NCBI RefSeq assembly: GCF_000730645.1
Contig: NZ_BBIU01000003.1
Coordinates: 49,915 to 113,914 of the forward strand
DNA length: 64,000 nt
Reading direction: 5' to 3'
Source of the DNA: Pseudomonas parafulva NBRC 16636 = DSM 17004
GTDB taxonomy: Bacteria > Pseudomonadota > Gammaproteobacteria > Pseudomonadales > Pseudomonadaceae
Part shown: positions 27,654 through 39,376 of the stretch, in pieces
Layout of the letters: the number at the start of each line of letters is the position of its first letter
Position numbering within the stretch: position 1 is the first letter of the stretch
Notes under the pieces: generated by a model
The model's database searches: none
The model's input: only the letters and a program-made list of their open reading frames with translations
Told to the model about the DNA's origin: nothing
Translations under genes and position numbers: made by a program

Positions 27654-28871
27654 ATGACCCAGTCCCAGTACCGCCCCGGCCCAGACGCCAACGGCCTGTT
27701 CGGCTCGTTCGGTGGCCGCTACGTGGCCGAAACCCTCATGCCGCTGGTGCTGGACCTGGCCCGCGAGTATGAAGCGGCCAAGGCAGACCCTGCATTCCTC
27801 GAAGAGCTGGCGTACTTCCAGCGCGATTACATCGGCAGGCCAAACCCGCTGTATTTTGCCGAACGCCTGACCGAACACTGCGGCGGTGCAAAAATCTTCT
27901 TCAAACGTGAAGAGCTGAACCACACCGGCGCCCACAAGGTGAACAACTGCATCGGCCAGGTGCTGCTGGCCAAGCGCATGGGCAAGAAGCGCCTGATCGC
28001 TGAAACCGGCGCTGGCATGCACGGTGTGGCCACGGCCACCGTGGCGGCGCGCTTCGGCCTGCCTTGCGTGATCTACATGGGCGCCACCGACATCGAGCGG
28101 CAGCAGGCCAACGTGTTCCGCATGCGCCTGCTGGGCGCTGAAATCGTGCCGGTCACCGCCGGCACCGGCACCCTGAAAGACGCCATGAACGAGGCGCTGC
28201 GTGACTGGGTCACCAACGTGGAAGACACCTTCTACCTGATCGGCACCGTAGCCGGCCCGCACCCGTACCCGGCCATGGTCCGCGACTTCCAGTCGATCAT
28301 CGGCAAGGAAACCCGCGCCCAGTTGCAGGAAAAGGAAGGCCGCCTGCCCGACAGCCTGGTCGCCTGCGTCGGCGGGGGCTCCAATGCCATGGGCCTGTTC
28401 CATGAATTCCTCGAAGAACCAAGCGTGCAGATCATCGGCGTTGAAGCGGGTGGCCACGGCGTGCACACCGACAAGCACGCTGCCAGCCTGAACGGGGGCG
28501 TACCGGGCGTGCTGCATGGCAACCGTACCTACCTGTTGCAGGATGCCGACGGCCAGATTACCGATGCCCACTCCATTTCCGCAGGCCTGGACTACCCTGG
28601 CATCGGCCCGGAGCATGCCTACCTGCACGAAGTGAAACGGGTGGAGTACGTCAGCATCACCGATGACGAGGCGCTGGATGCATTCCATGCGTCCTGCCGC
28701 CTGGAGGGCATCATCCCGGCCCTGGAAAGCGCCCACGCCCTGGCCGAAGCCATCAAGCGCGCGCCCAGCCTGCCCAAGGATCACCTGATGGTCGTGTGCC
28801 TCTCGGGCCGCGGCGACAAAGACATGCAAACCGTCATGAGCCACATGGCCGCCCAGGAGAAACAGGCATGA
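27654..28871 (+). CDS. trpB: Tryptophan synthase beta chain
   Basis: PLP enzyme that joins indole and serine to make tryptophan; 405 aa. The PLP lysine lies in [11 protein letters not shown], and the phosphate-binding glycine loop GGGSNAMG is intact. TTGGAG precedes the ATG at 27654. Overlaps trpA by 4 bp (ATGA). Confidence 0.97.
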   Translation: MTQSQYRPGPDANGLFGSFGGRYVAETLMPLVLDLAREYEAAKADPAFLEELAYFQRDYIGRPNPLYFAERLTEHCGGAKIFFKREELNHTGAHKVNNCIGQVLLAKRMGKKRLIAETGAGMHGVATATVAARFGLPCVIYMGATDIERQQANVFRMRLLGAEIVPVTAGTGTLKDAMNEALRDWVTNVEDTFYLIGTVAGPHPYPAMVRDFQSIIGKETRAQLQEKEGRLPDSLVACVGGGSNAMGLFHEFLEEPSVQIIGVEAGGHGVHTDKHAASLNGGVPGVLHGNRTYLLQDADGQITDAHSISAGLDYPGIGPEHAYLHEVKRVEYVSITDDEALDAFHASCRLEGIIPALESAHALAEAIKRAPSLPKDHLMVVCLSGRGDKDMQTVMSHMAAQEKQA

Positions 28872-29677
28872 GCCGTCTCGAACAACGCTTCGCCGAGCTG
28901 AAAGCCGAAGGGCGCTCGGCACTGGTCACCTTCATCACCGCTGGCGATCCGGGCTACGATGCGTCGCTGCAAATTCTGAAGGGCCTGCCCGCAGCGGGCG
29001 CGGACGTAATCGAACTGGGCATGCCGTTCACCGACCCGATGGCTGACGGTGTGGCCATTCAGCTGGCAACCCTGCGCGCCCTGGATGCCGGGCAGACCCT
29101 GGCCAAGACGCTGCAGATGGTGCGTGACTTCCGTACCGGCAACCAGACCACGCCCATCGTGCTGATGGGCTACTACAACCCGATCCACCGCTTTGGCGTC
29201 GAAGCCTTCGTGGCCCAGGCCAAGCAAGCCGGTGTCGATGGCCTGATCATCGTCGACCTGCCGCCCGAGCACGATGCCGAACTGGCAAGCCCCGCCCAGG
29301 CTGCCGGCATCGACTTCATCCGCCTGACCACCCCGACCACCGACGATCAGCGCCTGCCACGGGTATTGGAGCGCAGTTCCGGGTTTGTCTACTACGTATC
29401 GGTAGCAGGCGTGACCGGCGCAGGCTCGGCCACAACCGAGCACGTCAGCGAAGCCATCGCGCGCCTGCGTCGGCACACCGACCTGCCGATCAGCGTTGGT
29501 TTCGGCATTCGTACACCCGAGCAAGCCGCCGCCATCGCACGCCTGGCCGATGGCGTGGTGGTGGGTTCGGCACTGGTGGACAAGATCGCCCAGGCCGAGC
29601 GCCCGGAACAGGCTGTAGATGACGTGCTCAGCCTGTGTGCGGCGCTAGCAGAAGGCGTGCGCGGCGCGCGGCGCTAA
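28868..29677 (+). CDS. trpA: Tryptophan synthase alpha chain
   Basis: Cleaves indole-3-glycerol phosphate; 269 aa. Catalytic Glu and Asp are in [15 protein letters not shown]; the phosphate-binding VGFGI and [10 protein letters not shown] loops follow in order. Coupled to trpB by an ATGA overlap, and ends at a strong hairpin. Confidence 0.96.
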   Translation: MSRLEQRFAELKAEGRSALVTFITAGDPGYDASLQILKGLPAAGADVIELGMPFTDPMADGVAIQLATLRALDAGQTLAKTLQMVRDFRTGNQTTPIVLMGYYNPIHRFGVEAFVAQAKQAGVDGLIIVDLPPEHDAELASPAQAAGIDFIRLTTPTTDDQRLPRVLERSSGFVYYVSVAGVTGAGSATTEHVSEAIARLRRHTDLPISVGFGIRTPEQAAAIARLADGVVVGSALVDKIAQAERPEQAVDDVLSLCAALAEGVRGARR

Positions 29678-29685
29678 GCTGGCTT

Positions 29686-29717
29686 GCCCTTACTGCCAGT
29701 AAGCTGGCAGTAAGGGC
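29686..29717. terminator. Hairpin terminator after trpA
   Basis: GCCCTTACTGCCAG / CTGGCAGTAAGGGC, a perfect 14-bp stem with TAAG loop, between convergent trpA and the dioxygenase-like gene. No T-tract. Confidence 0.6.
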
Positions 29718-29727
29718 CGCCCGGGCA

Positions 29728-30060
29728 TTACCCACCGAATAGCGAAAGGTCCAGCGGGCGCACCGCCCCCATCCAGATTGCATGGTCGCGGTGGTCGGCC
29801 AGCTCATCCCCGGTCAGCGGGTGCATGAACACCACCAACCCCTTGCGGTTGAGCGCCAGCCACGGCAACACCACGCCGACGATTTCCGGCTCGAACGCCA
29901 GCTGGCAACTCCAGTCCGGGTGCGGCCCCACTCGCTTCTGGTGCAGGCGGCCCATGGTCACCGGGAACAGCCGCGCGGCTTCCTCGCAGAGCTCACGGGC
30001 CTGTTCCAGGGTGGCGGCATCGTAATAAACGTGGGCGTGGTAACCCTTGATTCTCTGCAT
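29728..30060 (-). CDS. DOPA 4,5-dioxygenase family protein
   Basis: 110-aa protein of the DOPA-dioxygenase-like family, with conserved His-rich segments GYHAHVYYD, VGPHPDWSCQL and VVFMHPLTGDE that suggest a metal site. I chose the ATG at 30060 because GGAGGT lies just upstream. Bacterial substrate unknown. Confidence 0.83.
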   Translation of the reverse strand: MQRIKGYHAHVYYDAATLEQARELCEEAARLFPVTMGRLHQKRVGPHPDWSCQLAFEPEIVGVVLPWLALNRKGLVVFMHPLTGDELADHRDHAIWMGAVRPLDLSLFGG

Positions 30061-30124
30061 GCTTACCTCCGCTGCTGCAATGGCCATGACTATACCCGGC
30101 CAAAACCGATGAGCGCCCTGGAAA

Positions 30125-31024
30125 TCACCGCTCGCGCTCCTGCTCCAACCAGCTTACAAAGCGTTCTATCAGCGCACCACGGCGCTTGCGCGGCGGCAGC
30201 ACGGCGTAATACCCGCGTGCCGACCGCAGGCTGCCTTGCAATGGCCGGCAGAGCAGGCCTTGGTCCACCAGGCTGTCCACCAGGTGCCCCCAGCCGATCG
30301 CCACCCCTTGCCCGGCAATGGCAGCCTGAATCAGCAGTGTGTAGTTGTCGAAGCGTAGCTGCCCCGGCGGCGGCGGGCTGGCCACACCCAACCCATGAAA
30401 CACCCCCGCCCAGTCGAACCAGCGGCTGGACTGCTCGCCCTTCAGGTGCAACAGGGGCAAACGTTGCAAAGCCTCGGCTGACAAGGGTTTGCCACCGATC
30501 AGCCCAGGGCTGCACACGGGGAAAACCTCTTCATCGAACAGCCAGCGGCTTTCCCCCTGGCGGAAGCGGCCATCGCCGAACAGCACGGCCACATCGATGT
30601 CCGGGCGCATCATGCCTTGGCTGCGTTCCCCGGTCACCAGGCTGACATCTACCTGTGGATAAGCCTCATGAAAACGCTGCAGGCGGGGCATCAGCCAAAA
30701 GGCAGCGAAAGCAAAATCGGTCGCCACCTGCAATACCTCGCGCTGGTGGCGCCCACTGGCCTGGGCGATTCCGTCATTCAGCGTGTGCATGGCCTGGCTC
30801 ACGTGCGCGAACAGCAGTTGGCCAGCCTCGGTTAGCTCGATGCCGCGATAGATGCGGTCGAACAAGCGGGTGCCTAGCTGCGCCTCCAGCCGTTTAACCT
30901 GCTGGCTGACCGCTGGCTGAGTAGTGCCCAGCTCCAACGCGGCTGCGGTAAACCCACGCAATCGCGCTGCCGCCTCGAACACGCGCAAGGTATCCAGCGA
31001 CACGTCGGCCAAGTGCTCAAACAT
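30125..31024 (-). CDS. LysR-type regulator of choline-sulfate utilisation
   Basis: 299-aa LysR regulator divergent from betC. The helix-turn-helix (TAAALELGTTQPAVSQQVKR) is at residues 25-45 and the effector domain follows, including GRLL-type DIDVAVLFGDG. Its position suggests it controls betC and the binding-protein gene, probably in response to choline-O-sulfate or betaine. Confidence 0.88.
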   Translation of the reverse strand: MFEHLADVSLDTLRVFEAAARLRGFTAAALELGTTQPAVSQQVKRLEAQLGTRLFDRIYRGIELTEAGQLLFAHVSQAMHTLNDGIAQASGRHQREVLQVATDFAFAAFWLMPRLQRFHEAYPQVDVSLVTGERSQGMMRPDIDVAVLFGDGRFRQGESRWLFDEEVFPVCSPGLIGGKPLSAEALQRLPLLHLKGEQSSRWFDWAGVFHGLGVASPPPPGQLRFDNYTLLIQAAIAGQGVAIGWGHLVDSLVDQGLLCRPLQGSLRSARGYYAVLPPRKRRGALIERFVSWLEQERER

Positions 31025-31133
31025 AAGTGCAGCTAATCCCAGTCATTGCCCGCCATGGGCTTTACCCATGTTATCCACAGTCGCATCTTGTTAGGCAAGC
31101 GGTTCGCATAACCCTCGACGATGGAAGCTTCCC

Positions 31134-32651
31134 ATGACGCGCCCCAATATCCTGTTCATCATGGCCGACCAGATGGCGGCGCCGCTACTGCCCATCTACG
31201 GCCCGTCCCCCATCCAGATGCCCCACCTCAGCCGCCTGGCCGAGCAAGCCGTGGTATTCGACTCGGCCTACTGCAACAGCCCACTGTGTGCACCCTCACG
31301 CTTCACTCTGGTGAGTGGCCAGCTGCCCAGCCGTATCGGCGCCTACGACAATGCCGCCGACTTCCCCGCTGACGTGCCCACGTATGCCCACTACCTGCGC
31401 CGCCTGGGCTACCGCACGGCGCTGTCGGGCAAGATGCATTTTTGCGGCCCCGACCAATTGCACGGCTATGAAGAACGGTTTACCAGCGACATCTACCCGG
31501 CCGACTACGGGTGGGCAGTGAACTGGGACGAGCCCGACGTGCGCCCCAGCTGGTACCACAACATGTCATCAGTGCTGCAAGCTGGGCCGTGCGTGCGCAC
31601 CAACCAGCTGGATTTCGATGATGAGGTGGTGTTCAAGGCCCGCCAGTACCTGTACGACCATGTACGTGAAAGCGACGGCCGGCCGTTCTGCCTGACGGTG
31701 TCCATGACCCACCCGCACGATCCCTACACCATTCCCAAGCGCTACTGGGATCGCTATGAAGGTGTGGAGATCCCCATGCCCCGCGCCGAGTTCAGCCAGG
31801 CAGAGCTGGACCCCCATTCGCAGCGCCTGCTGAAGGTGTACGACCTCTGGTACAAGGCGCTGCCTGAAGAGAAGGTCCACGATGCTCGCCGTGCCTACTT
31901 CGGCGCGTGCAGCTACATCGACGACAACATCGGCCAGCTGCTGCAAACCCTCGAAGAATGCAACCTGGCCGATGACACGCTGATCGTGTTTTCCGGCGAC
32001 CACGGCGACATGCTTGGCGAGCGCGGCCTCTGGTACAAAATGCACTGGTTCGAGATGTCCGCCAGGGTGCCCCTGCTGGTCCATGCACCAAAGCGCTTCA
32101 AGCCTGCCCATGTCGATGCGTCCGTATCAACCTGTGACTTGTTACCGACCCTGGTGGAGCTGGCCGGTGGTGCTGTGGATAAAAACCTGCACCTGGATGG
32201 CCGCTCCCTGCTTGGCCACTTGCAAGGGCACGGCGGCCACGATGAAGTGATTGGCGAATACATGGCCGAAGGCACCGTGGGCCCGCTGATGATGATCCGC
32301 CGTGGTGCCTACAAGTTCGTGTACAGCGAAGACGACCCTTGTTTACTCTATGACCTGAGCCACGACCCGCACGAGCGGGAGAACCTCACCAGCAGCCCGG
32401 ACCATCAGGCGCTGCTGCAGGCATTTGTCGAGGAAGCCCGCCGGCGCTGGGACATACCCACCCTGCGCCAGCAGGTGCTGGCCAGCCAGCGCCGCCGCCG
32501 CCTGGTCGCCCAGGCACTGGCCATCGGCAAACTGAAAAGCTGGGACCACCAACCCATGGTGGACGCCAGCCAACAGTACATGCGTAACCACATCGATCTC
32601 GATGACCTCGAGCGCAAGGCACGTTACCCACAGCCCGCACCCATGGATTGA
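31134..32651 (+). CDS. betC: Choline-sulfatase
   Basis: 505-aa type I sulfatase that cleaves choline-O-sulfate into choline and sulfate. The catalytic cysteine to be converted to formylglycine is Cys52 in LCAPSR, matching CxPSR. Metal-binding Asp11-Gln13 (MADQ) and the FSGDHGDM segment follow. The C-terminal signature of the choline-sulfatase subfamily (DDLERKARYP) is present. Probable first gene of betC, binding protein and SulP permease. Confidence 0.93.
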   Translation: MTRPNILFIMADQMAAPLLPIYGPSPIQMPHLSRLAEQAVVFDSAYCNSPLCAPSRFTLVSGQLPSRIGAYDNAADFPADVPTYAHYLRRLGYRTALSGKMHFCGPDQLHGYEERFTSDIYPADYGWAVNWDEPDVRPSWYHNMSSVLQAGPCVRTNQLDFDDEVVFKARQYLYDHVRESDGRPFCLTVSMTHPHDPYTIPKRYWDRYEGVEIPMPRAEFSQAELDPHSQRLLKVYDLWYKALPEEKVHDARRAYFGACSYIDDNIGQLLQTLEECNLADDTLIVFSGDHGDMLGERGLWYKMHWFEMSARVPLLVHAPKRFKPAHVDASVSTCDLLPTLVELAGGAVDKNLHLDGRSLLGHLQGHGGHDEVIGEYMAEGTVGPLMMIRRGAYKFVYSEDDPCLLYDLSHDPHERENLTSSPDHQALLQAFVEEARRRWDIPTLRQQVLASQRRRRLVAQALAIGKLKSWDHQPMVDASQQYMRNHIDLDDLERKARYPQPAPMD

Positions 32652-32665
32652 GAAGAGAGGCCGCC

Positions 32666-33595
32666 ATGCACAAGTTCTCCGCTACCGTGTTGACCCTGGC
32701 CATCGGCCTGGGCACCATCACCGCTCACGCCGCTGACAGCAGCGACCAATGCACCACCGTGAAAATGGCCGACCCCGGCTGGAGTGATATCGCCACCACC
32801 AATGCCGTCGCCCGCCTGCTGTTGGAAAGCCTGGGCTACAAGGTCAAGGTCGACAGCCTGGCCGTACCGATCATCTACGGCGGCCTGAAGGATGGGCAAG
32901 TCTACGCCTTCCTCGGCAACTGGATGCCAGCGCAGCAAGGTTTTCATGACAAGTTCGTCGCCAACGGCGATGTTCTACAGCTGTCGCGCAACCTTGAAGG
33001 CACGGAGTTCACCCTGGCAGTGCCGGACTACGTGTGGAATGCCGGGGTGAAGGACTTCGCCGACCTGCAAAAGCACGCCGACAAGTTCGACAAGAAGCTG
33101 TATGGCATTGGCTCCGGGGCGCCGGCCAACCTGTCGCTGAAAGAGATCATCGACAAGAACGCGTTCAACCTGGGGCAATGGAAGCTGGTGGAATCCAGCG
33201 AACAGGGCATGCTGGCGCAGGTTGATCGCGCGGTGAAAAAGCAACAGTTCATCACCTTCCTGGGCTGGACACCGCACCCCATGAACGTAAAGCTGAACAT
33301 GCATTACCTCACAGGGGGCGAGCAATGGTTTGGCAGCAAAGGCGATGTCTACACGCTAACGCGCAAAGGGTATCCACAGGCGTGCCCCAATGCTGCCAAG
33401 CTGTTGGGTAACCTTAAGTTCACACTGGACATGGAAAACAGCATCATGGCCAATGTGCTGGACCAGAAGATCAGCTTCGATGAAGCCGCCAAGGCCTGGG
33501 TCAAAGCGCACCCCGGGATGCTGGACGGGTGGTTGGCCGGAGTTACAACCAAAGCTGATGGCAATGCCGTGGAGGCTGTCAAAGCCAAGCTGTAA
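32666..33595 (+). CDS. Choline/betaine ABC transporter substrate-binding protein
   Basis: 309-aa periplasmic binding protein of the ProX/OpuAC-ChoX group; signal peptide (TLAIGLGTITAHA), then KMADPGWSDIATTNAVAR and the aromatic residues (EQWFGSKGDVYT) expected for quaternary-ammonium recognition. AGAGAGG precedes the ATG at 32666, 14 bp after betC. No permease or ATPase genes follow, so it must share those encoded elsewhere or bind choline sulfate for a different transporter. Confidence 0.88.
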   Translation: MHKFSATVLTLAIGLGTITAHAADSSDQCTTVKMADPGWSDIATTNAVARLLLESLGYKVKVDSLAVPIIYGGLKDGQVYAFLGNWMPAQQGFHDKFVANGDVLQLSRNLEGTEFTLAVPDYVWNAGVKDFADLQKHADKFDKKLYGIGSGAPANLSLKEIIDKNAFNLGQWKLVESSEQGMLAQVDRAVKKQQFITFLGWTPHPMNVKLNMHYLTGGEQWFGSKGDVYTLTRKGYPQACPNAAKLLGNLKFTLDMENSIMANVLDQKISFDEAAKAWVKAHPGMLDGWLAGVTTKADGNAVEAVKAKL

Positions 33596-33615
33596 TACCC
33601 CGTAGTGCGGGGTAT
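33595..33615 (+). terminator. Hairpin after the binding-protein gene
   Basis: ATACCCCG / CGGGGTAT, an 8-bp stem with a 5-nt loop, immediately after the TAA. There is a TTTTTT run 15 nt further on, so partial termination before the SulP gene is plausible. Confidence 0.55.
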
Positions 33616-33654
33616 CTGTGGGGGCCAGGTTTTTTCTAACATTGTGGATAACTC

Positions 33655-35220
33655 ATGCATCGCATTCTGCACCTGCTGCCGTTCCTGAGCTGGCTACCCC
33701 GTCAATCGGGTCGCAGCCTGCGCCAGGACCTGCTGGTGGGGCTGAGCGGTGCAATCCTGGCCCTGCCACAATCCATTGCCTATGCATTGATCGCCGGCTT
33801 GCCCGCCGAGTACGGCCTGTACGCCGCCATCGTCCCCGTGCTGGTCGCCTGCCTGTGGGGCTCGTCCTGGCACCTGATTTGCGGGCCTACCGCTGCCATT
33901 TCCGTGGTGCTCTACGCCAGCATCAGCCCACTGGCCGTGGCTGGCAGCGCCGACTACGTGACCTTGGTGCTGCTGCTGACGTTCCTTGGCGGCGTTTTTC
34001 AATTGCTGCTGGGGCTGCTGCGGTTCGGGGCAGTGGTCAACTTCGTTTCCCATTCCGTGGTGCTGGGTTTCACCCTCGGCGCAGCCATCGTGATTGCCTT
34101 GGGGCAATTGCCGAACCTGCTGGGCATGGACCTGGCCAGCCAGGCCACGGCATTGAAGACCGTTCAGGAACTGGCCCACCACGCCGGGGAGGTAGACCTG
34201 CCATCCTTGCTGCTGGGTTTGGCCACGGTGGTGCTGGGCGTCACCCTCAAGCTCTGGCGCCCACGCTGGCCCAGCCTGCTGATCAGCCTGGTGGTGGTGA
34301 GCGTGCTGGCCTGGGTGCTGCCAGGGTACTTCGGCCATGTGCCACGTGTAGCAGCATTCGCCGGGCAACTGCCTCCGTTCAGCCCACTGCCTCTGCTTGA
34401 TGTGGAACTGATCCTGCGGCTGCTGCCCAGTGCTGTGGCGGTGGGCATGTTGGGGCTGGTGACCAGCCTGTCGATTGCCCGTTCGCTGTCGGCACGCTCG
34501 GAGCAGATGCTCGACCCCGACCAGGAAATCCGCGCACAGGGCCTGTCGAACATCGCTGGCGCCTTTTGCTCGGGCTACCTGTCTGCAGGCTCGTTCACCC
34601 GCTCGGGCCTGAGTTACGAGGCCGGCGCTCGCTCGCCCATGGCAGGCGTGTTTTCGGCGCTGTGGGTGGCGGTGTTCGCCGTGACGGGGGCAGGGTTGAT
34701 CGCACAGCTGCCCATCCCGGCCATGGCCGGTAGCATCCTGTTGATTTGCTGGGGGCTGGTGGACCACAAGGCAATACGCGCACTGCTGCGCGTCAGCCGT
34801 TCGGAGTTCCTGGTGATGGCACTGACCGCCGCAGCCACCTTGTTGCTCGAACTGCAGACAGCCATCTACGCCGGGGTACTGGCGTCGCTGTTCTTCTACC
34901 TCAAGCGCACCTCCCGGCCACGGGTGCAGCAGAGCCGGGAAGGGGACGCGGATGTGCTGCGGGTGGGCGGGTCAATCTTCTTTGGCGCGGCGCATTACCT
35001 GCAGGTGAGGTTGCAACGCTGCCAGGGGCCCCATGTGGTGATCGATGCCCGGCAGGTGAACTTCATCGACTACTCGGGTGTGGATATGCTGCATCGGGAG
35101 GCGCGGCGCCTGCAGCGGCTAGGTGGCAGCTTGACCCTTCATCACGCCAAGACGCACGTAGTCGAAGATTTGCAGAAGCTGGAAGGCGCCGACCGGTGCC
35201 CCATTCGTTTCGCAGAATGA
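33655..35220 (+). CDS. SulP-family sulfate permease
   Basis: 521-aa SulP transporter: PQSIAYALIAGLPAEYGLYAAIVP near the start (family signature split here by length), about ten to twelve helices, and a C-terminal STAS domain (VIDARQVNFIDYSGVDMLH). Adjacent to choline sulfatase, which releases sulfate; it probably imports or exports sulfate, but the direction is not given by sequence. ATG at 33655 with a poor ribosome site. Confidence 0.88.
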   Translation: MHRILHLLPFLSWLPRQSGRSLRQDLLVGLSGAILALPQSIAYALIAGLPAEYGLYAAIVPVLVACLWGSSWHLICGPTAAISVVLYASISPLAVAGSADYVTLVLLLTFLGGVFQLLLGLLRFGAVVNFVSHSVVLGFTLGAAIVIALGQLPNLLGMDLASQATALKTVQELAHHAGEVDLPSLLLGLATVVLGVTLKLWRPRWPSLLISLVVVSVLAWVLPGYFGHVPRVAAFAGQLPPFSPLPLLDVELILRLLPSAVAVGMLGLVTSLSIARSLSARSEQMLDPDQEIRAQGLSNIAGAFCSGYLSAGSFTRSGLSYEAGARSPMAGVFSALWVAVFAVTGAGLIAQLPIPAMAGSILLICWGLVDHKAIRALLRVSRSEFLVMALTAAATLLLELQTAIYAGVLASLFFYLKRTSRPRVQQSREGDADVLRVGGSIFFGAAHYLQVRLQRCQGPHVVIDARQVNFIDYSGVDMLHREARRLQRLGGSLTLHHAKTHVVEDLQKLEGADRCPIRFAE

Positions 35221-35263
35221 GCGCCACAGGCCCGAAGGGGCCGCAAAGCAGCCCCGGGCACCC

Positions 35264-36088
35264 TCAACCCCGCGCCAGCTGCCGGCGCAACTCGGCCAGC
35301 ACCGGTGCAGTATCAGGCCGCACACCACGCCAGATGAAGAACGCCTCAGCCGCCTGCTCGGCCAGCATGCCCAAGCCGTCCAGCACCTTCGCCGCGCCCA
35401 GGTTGGCTGCCCACTGGCAAAACGGCGTGGGCGCCTTGGCGTACATCATGTCGTAGCAGGCCGTACGCCCCGCCTCGACAAGGCTGTCGGCAATCGGTGG
35501 CAGCTCACCTGCCAGGCTCGCCGAGGTGGCGTTGATGATCAGGTCCACCGGCTCATGCAGCCAGGCGAAACCGCTGGCCACCACCGGCCCAAGTTCATCG
35601 AACTCATGCGCCAGTTGCTCGGCCTTTTCCACCGTGCGGTTGGCGACTACCACCGACTGCGGCTGGTGCGCCAGGAGCGGCTCCAGTACACCCCGCACGG
35701 CGCCGCCGGCACCCAGGATAAGAATGCGCTTGCCGGCCAGCTCAACACCCGCATTCACCGTAAGGTCACGCACCAGGCCAGCGCCATCGGTGTTATCGCC
35801 CTGCAACGTGCCGTCTTCCAGCTTGCTGAGGGTGTTCACCGCACCGGCGCGCTGGGCACGGGGTGTGAGGCTGTCGCACAGGCGGTAGGCCTCTTCCTTG
35901 AAGGGTACCGTGACGTTGGCGCCGCTACCTTGTTTGAAGAAACCCCAGGCGCAATCACTGAACGCGTCCAGCGGTGCCAGCAAGGTGGCGTACTCCAGGT
36001 ATTCGCCGGTCTGCTCGGCAAACAGGCGGTGGATAAGTGGCGACTTGCTGTGGCCAATGGGGTTGCCAAACACAACGTACTGGTCCAT
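35264..36088 (-). CDS. aroE: Shikimate dehydrogenase
   Basis: NADPH-dependent reduction of 3-dehydroshikimate in aromatic amino-acid synthesis; 274 aa. Substrate site [10 protein letters not shown] at the N-terminus, catalytic Lys in [10 protein letters not shown], and the NADP-binding GAGGAVRG loop. I chose the ATG at 36088; the longer frame has no ribosome site. Follows hemF on the same strand. Confidence 0.95.
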   Translation of the reverse strand: MDQYVVFGNPIGHSKSPLIHRLFAEQTGEYLEYATLLAPLDAFSDCAWGFFKQGSGANVTVPFKEEAYRLCDSLTPRAQRAGAVNTLSKLEDGTLQGDNTDGAGLVRDLTVNAGVELAGKRILILGAGGAVRGVLEPLLAHQPQSVVVANRTVEKAEQLAHEFDELGPVVASGFAWLHEPVDLIINATSASLAGELPPIADSLVEAGRTACYDMMYAKAPTPFCQWAANLGAAKVLDGLGMLAEQAAEAFFIWRGVRPDTAPVLAELRRQLARG

Positions 36089-36113
36089 GACGGCTCCTTG
36101 GGTTGCCACGGGC

Positions 36114-38136
<2,023 letters not shown>

Positions 38137-38160
38137 GCCGAATAAATCCCCTACAACCAG

Positions 38161-38239
38161 CAGGTTTACCCGTGAACAAGAAGCCGCTGTGCAGGGCACC
38201 GGCTTTGCCGGTGTTCGCGGGTAAACCCGCTCCCACAGG
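38161..38239. repeat. P. putida-type REP sequences, inverted pair
   Basis: The copy at 38196-38239 ends TTCGCGGGTAAACCCGCTCC and matches, from memory, the 35-bp species-specific REP of P. putida. A partial inverted partner (GGTTTACCCGTGAACA) lies at 38163-38178, so the two could fold together. It sits between convergent qor and yoeB, the usual site for REPs. Confidence 0.8.
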
Positions 38240-38256
38240 TATTGAGTCAGCCTGGC

Positions 38257-38565
38257 TTAATTGTCGTAATGATATCGGCACTGCAGGATTGTCATTTGCC
38301 CACCTTCAAAAAGGTAAACCAGCCGATGCTCGCGGGTAATGCGGCGAGACCAGAATCCTGAAAGGTCGCCCTTGAGCGGTTCAGGCTTGCCCGTCCCTTT
38401 GAACGGTGTACGAAGGCACTCCCTGATCAGTGCGTTGATCGTCGCGAACACGTCAGCGTCAGCGTCTTTCCAATAGCAGTAGTCTTCCCATCCTTCTGAA
38501 GTAAACGCAACGCTTACAGAATTGCGAGCCTCAGTCTTGTTGCGTTGCTTTGACTTCATGTTCAT
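38257..38565 (-). CDS. yoeB: Toxin of the YoeB/Txe family
   Basis: 102-aa ribosome-dependent mRNA interferase. The catalytic residues are in place: Glu62 (KPEPLKG), Arg75 (FWSRRI) and C-terminal His99-Tyr100 (RYHYDN). There are 18 extra residues before the normal YoeB start (VAFTSEGWEDY), with no later ATG, so the true protein probably starts at 38565 or 38559. It overlaps the antitoxin gene by 35 bp and is co-transcribed with it. Confidence 0.9.
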   Translation of the reverse strand: MNMKSKQRNKTEARNSVSVAFTSEGWEDYCYWKDADADVFATINALIRECLRTPFKGTGKPEPLKGDLSGFWSRRITREHRLVYLFEGGQMTILQCRYHYDN

Positions 38566-38815
38566 CTATCGGCAGCTCATGGGTAGCAGCGTTACTCGAC
38601 CGCAGCTGATCAATGGATGCCCGCAAGCGCTTGGCATTGGCTGAAGAACCCAACAGGTACAGGGTTTCTTGCATGCCGTTGTAGTCTTCGAGCGAGATCA
38701 TAACCACCGGCTCACCGCGCTGGCGGGTAATGATCGCGGGTTCGTGATCCCGACATACATCGTCCATCGTCTGCTTCAGGTCAGCGCGAGCCTGGCTAAA
38801 AGTCAGTACATGCAT
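38531..38815 (-). CDS. yefM: Antitoxin of the YefM/Phd family
   Basis: 94-aa antitoxin. The Phd/YefM DNA-binding domain is at the N-terminus (FSQARADLKQTMDDVC, AIITRQRGEPVVMIS), with the toxin-wrapping segment behind SLEDYNGMQETLYLL. It precedes the toxin as usual and should autorepress the operon. The promoter and operator should lie in 38816-38860. Confidence 0.91.
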   Translation of the reverse strand: MHVLTFSQARADLKQTMDDVCRDHEPAIITRQRGEPVVMISLEDYNGMQETLYLLGSSANAKRLRASIDQLRSSNAATHELPIDEHEVKATQQD

Positions 38816-38944
38816 TTACTCAAATCCCTCCGAGGCAGGGCTCGGATCAGGTGTTTTCGACCCATTCAACATGGCTGAATGGCCGCTAGGCTTGATGGCT
38901 TCCGCCAGGCACTTGGCAGAAACCAACTCAAACATTGTACAAGC

Positions 38945-39307
38945 CTAGGTACAAACCTCAACACCCCATGGTCGGGAAGCCTTGAGAATGCAGAGCATAA
39001 ATTGGATGTCTTCTGGTAGGCAGGTGATTGCTTTCGACGAAGCCTGTAGGAATTTGCGAGGCCAGGCTTGGTTTGTGTGGTGAAGCGCAGACCGAGCGCC
39101 GCGCGGGCGGCCCTCTTCGCGCAGGTAATCCAAGGCTTTGTAGCCGATTTCATAGGCGCCGCGCAGGTACAGGGCTACATGAACCAGGGCGTCTTCAGCA
39201 GAGATATTGGGGTTTACGGTGAAGAGGTGGTCATAGCCGGCGTCGCAGCGGCCAAATGCGTGGGTGGAGGTGCAGGGGAGGGGTGGATCGGGGACAATCT
39301 TCTTCAT
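38945..39307 (-). CDS. DUF3077/DUF6124-like small protein
   Basis: 120-aa protein starting MKKIVPDPP, with LFTVNPNISAEDALVH in the middle, the pattern of a Pseudomonas-specific family (DUF3077/DUF6124) of unknown function. The C-terminal half (from about residue 75) looks unlike the relatives I remember, with a Trp-containing PWGVEVCT end. The ATG at 39307 has GGAG about 5 nt upstream. It is preceded by an unusually structured region on the same strand. Confidence 0.7.
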   Translation of the reverse strand: MKKIVPDPPLPCTSTHAFGRCDAGYDHLFTVNPNISAEDALVHVALYLRGAYEIGYKALDYLREEGRPRGARSALHHTNQAWPRKFLQASSKAITCLPEDIQFMLCILKASRPWGVEVCT

Positions 39308-39376
39308 GGTTTGCTCCAGACGATGAAGCTGGCGCCAAGCCATTACCACATGGTTAAGGCGGCAGCTGTACGCGAG

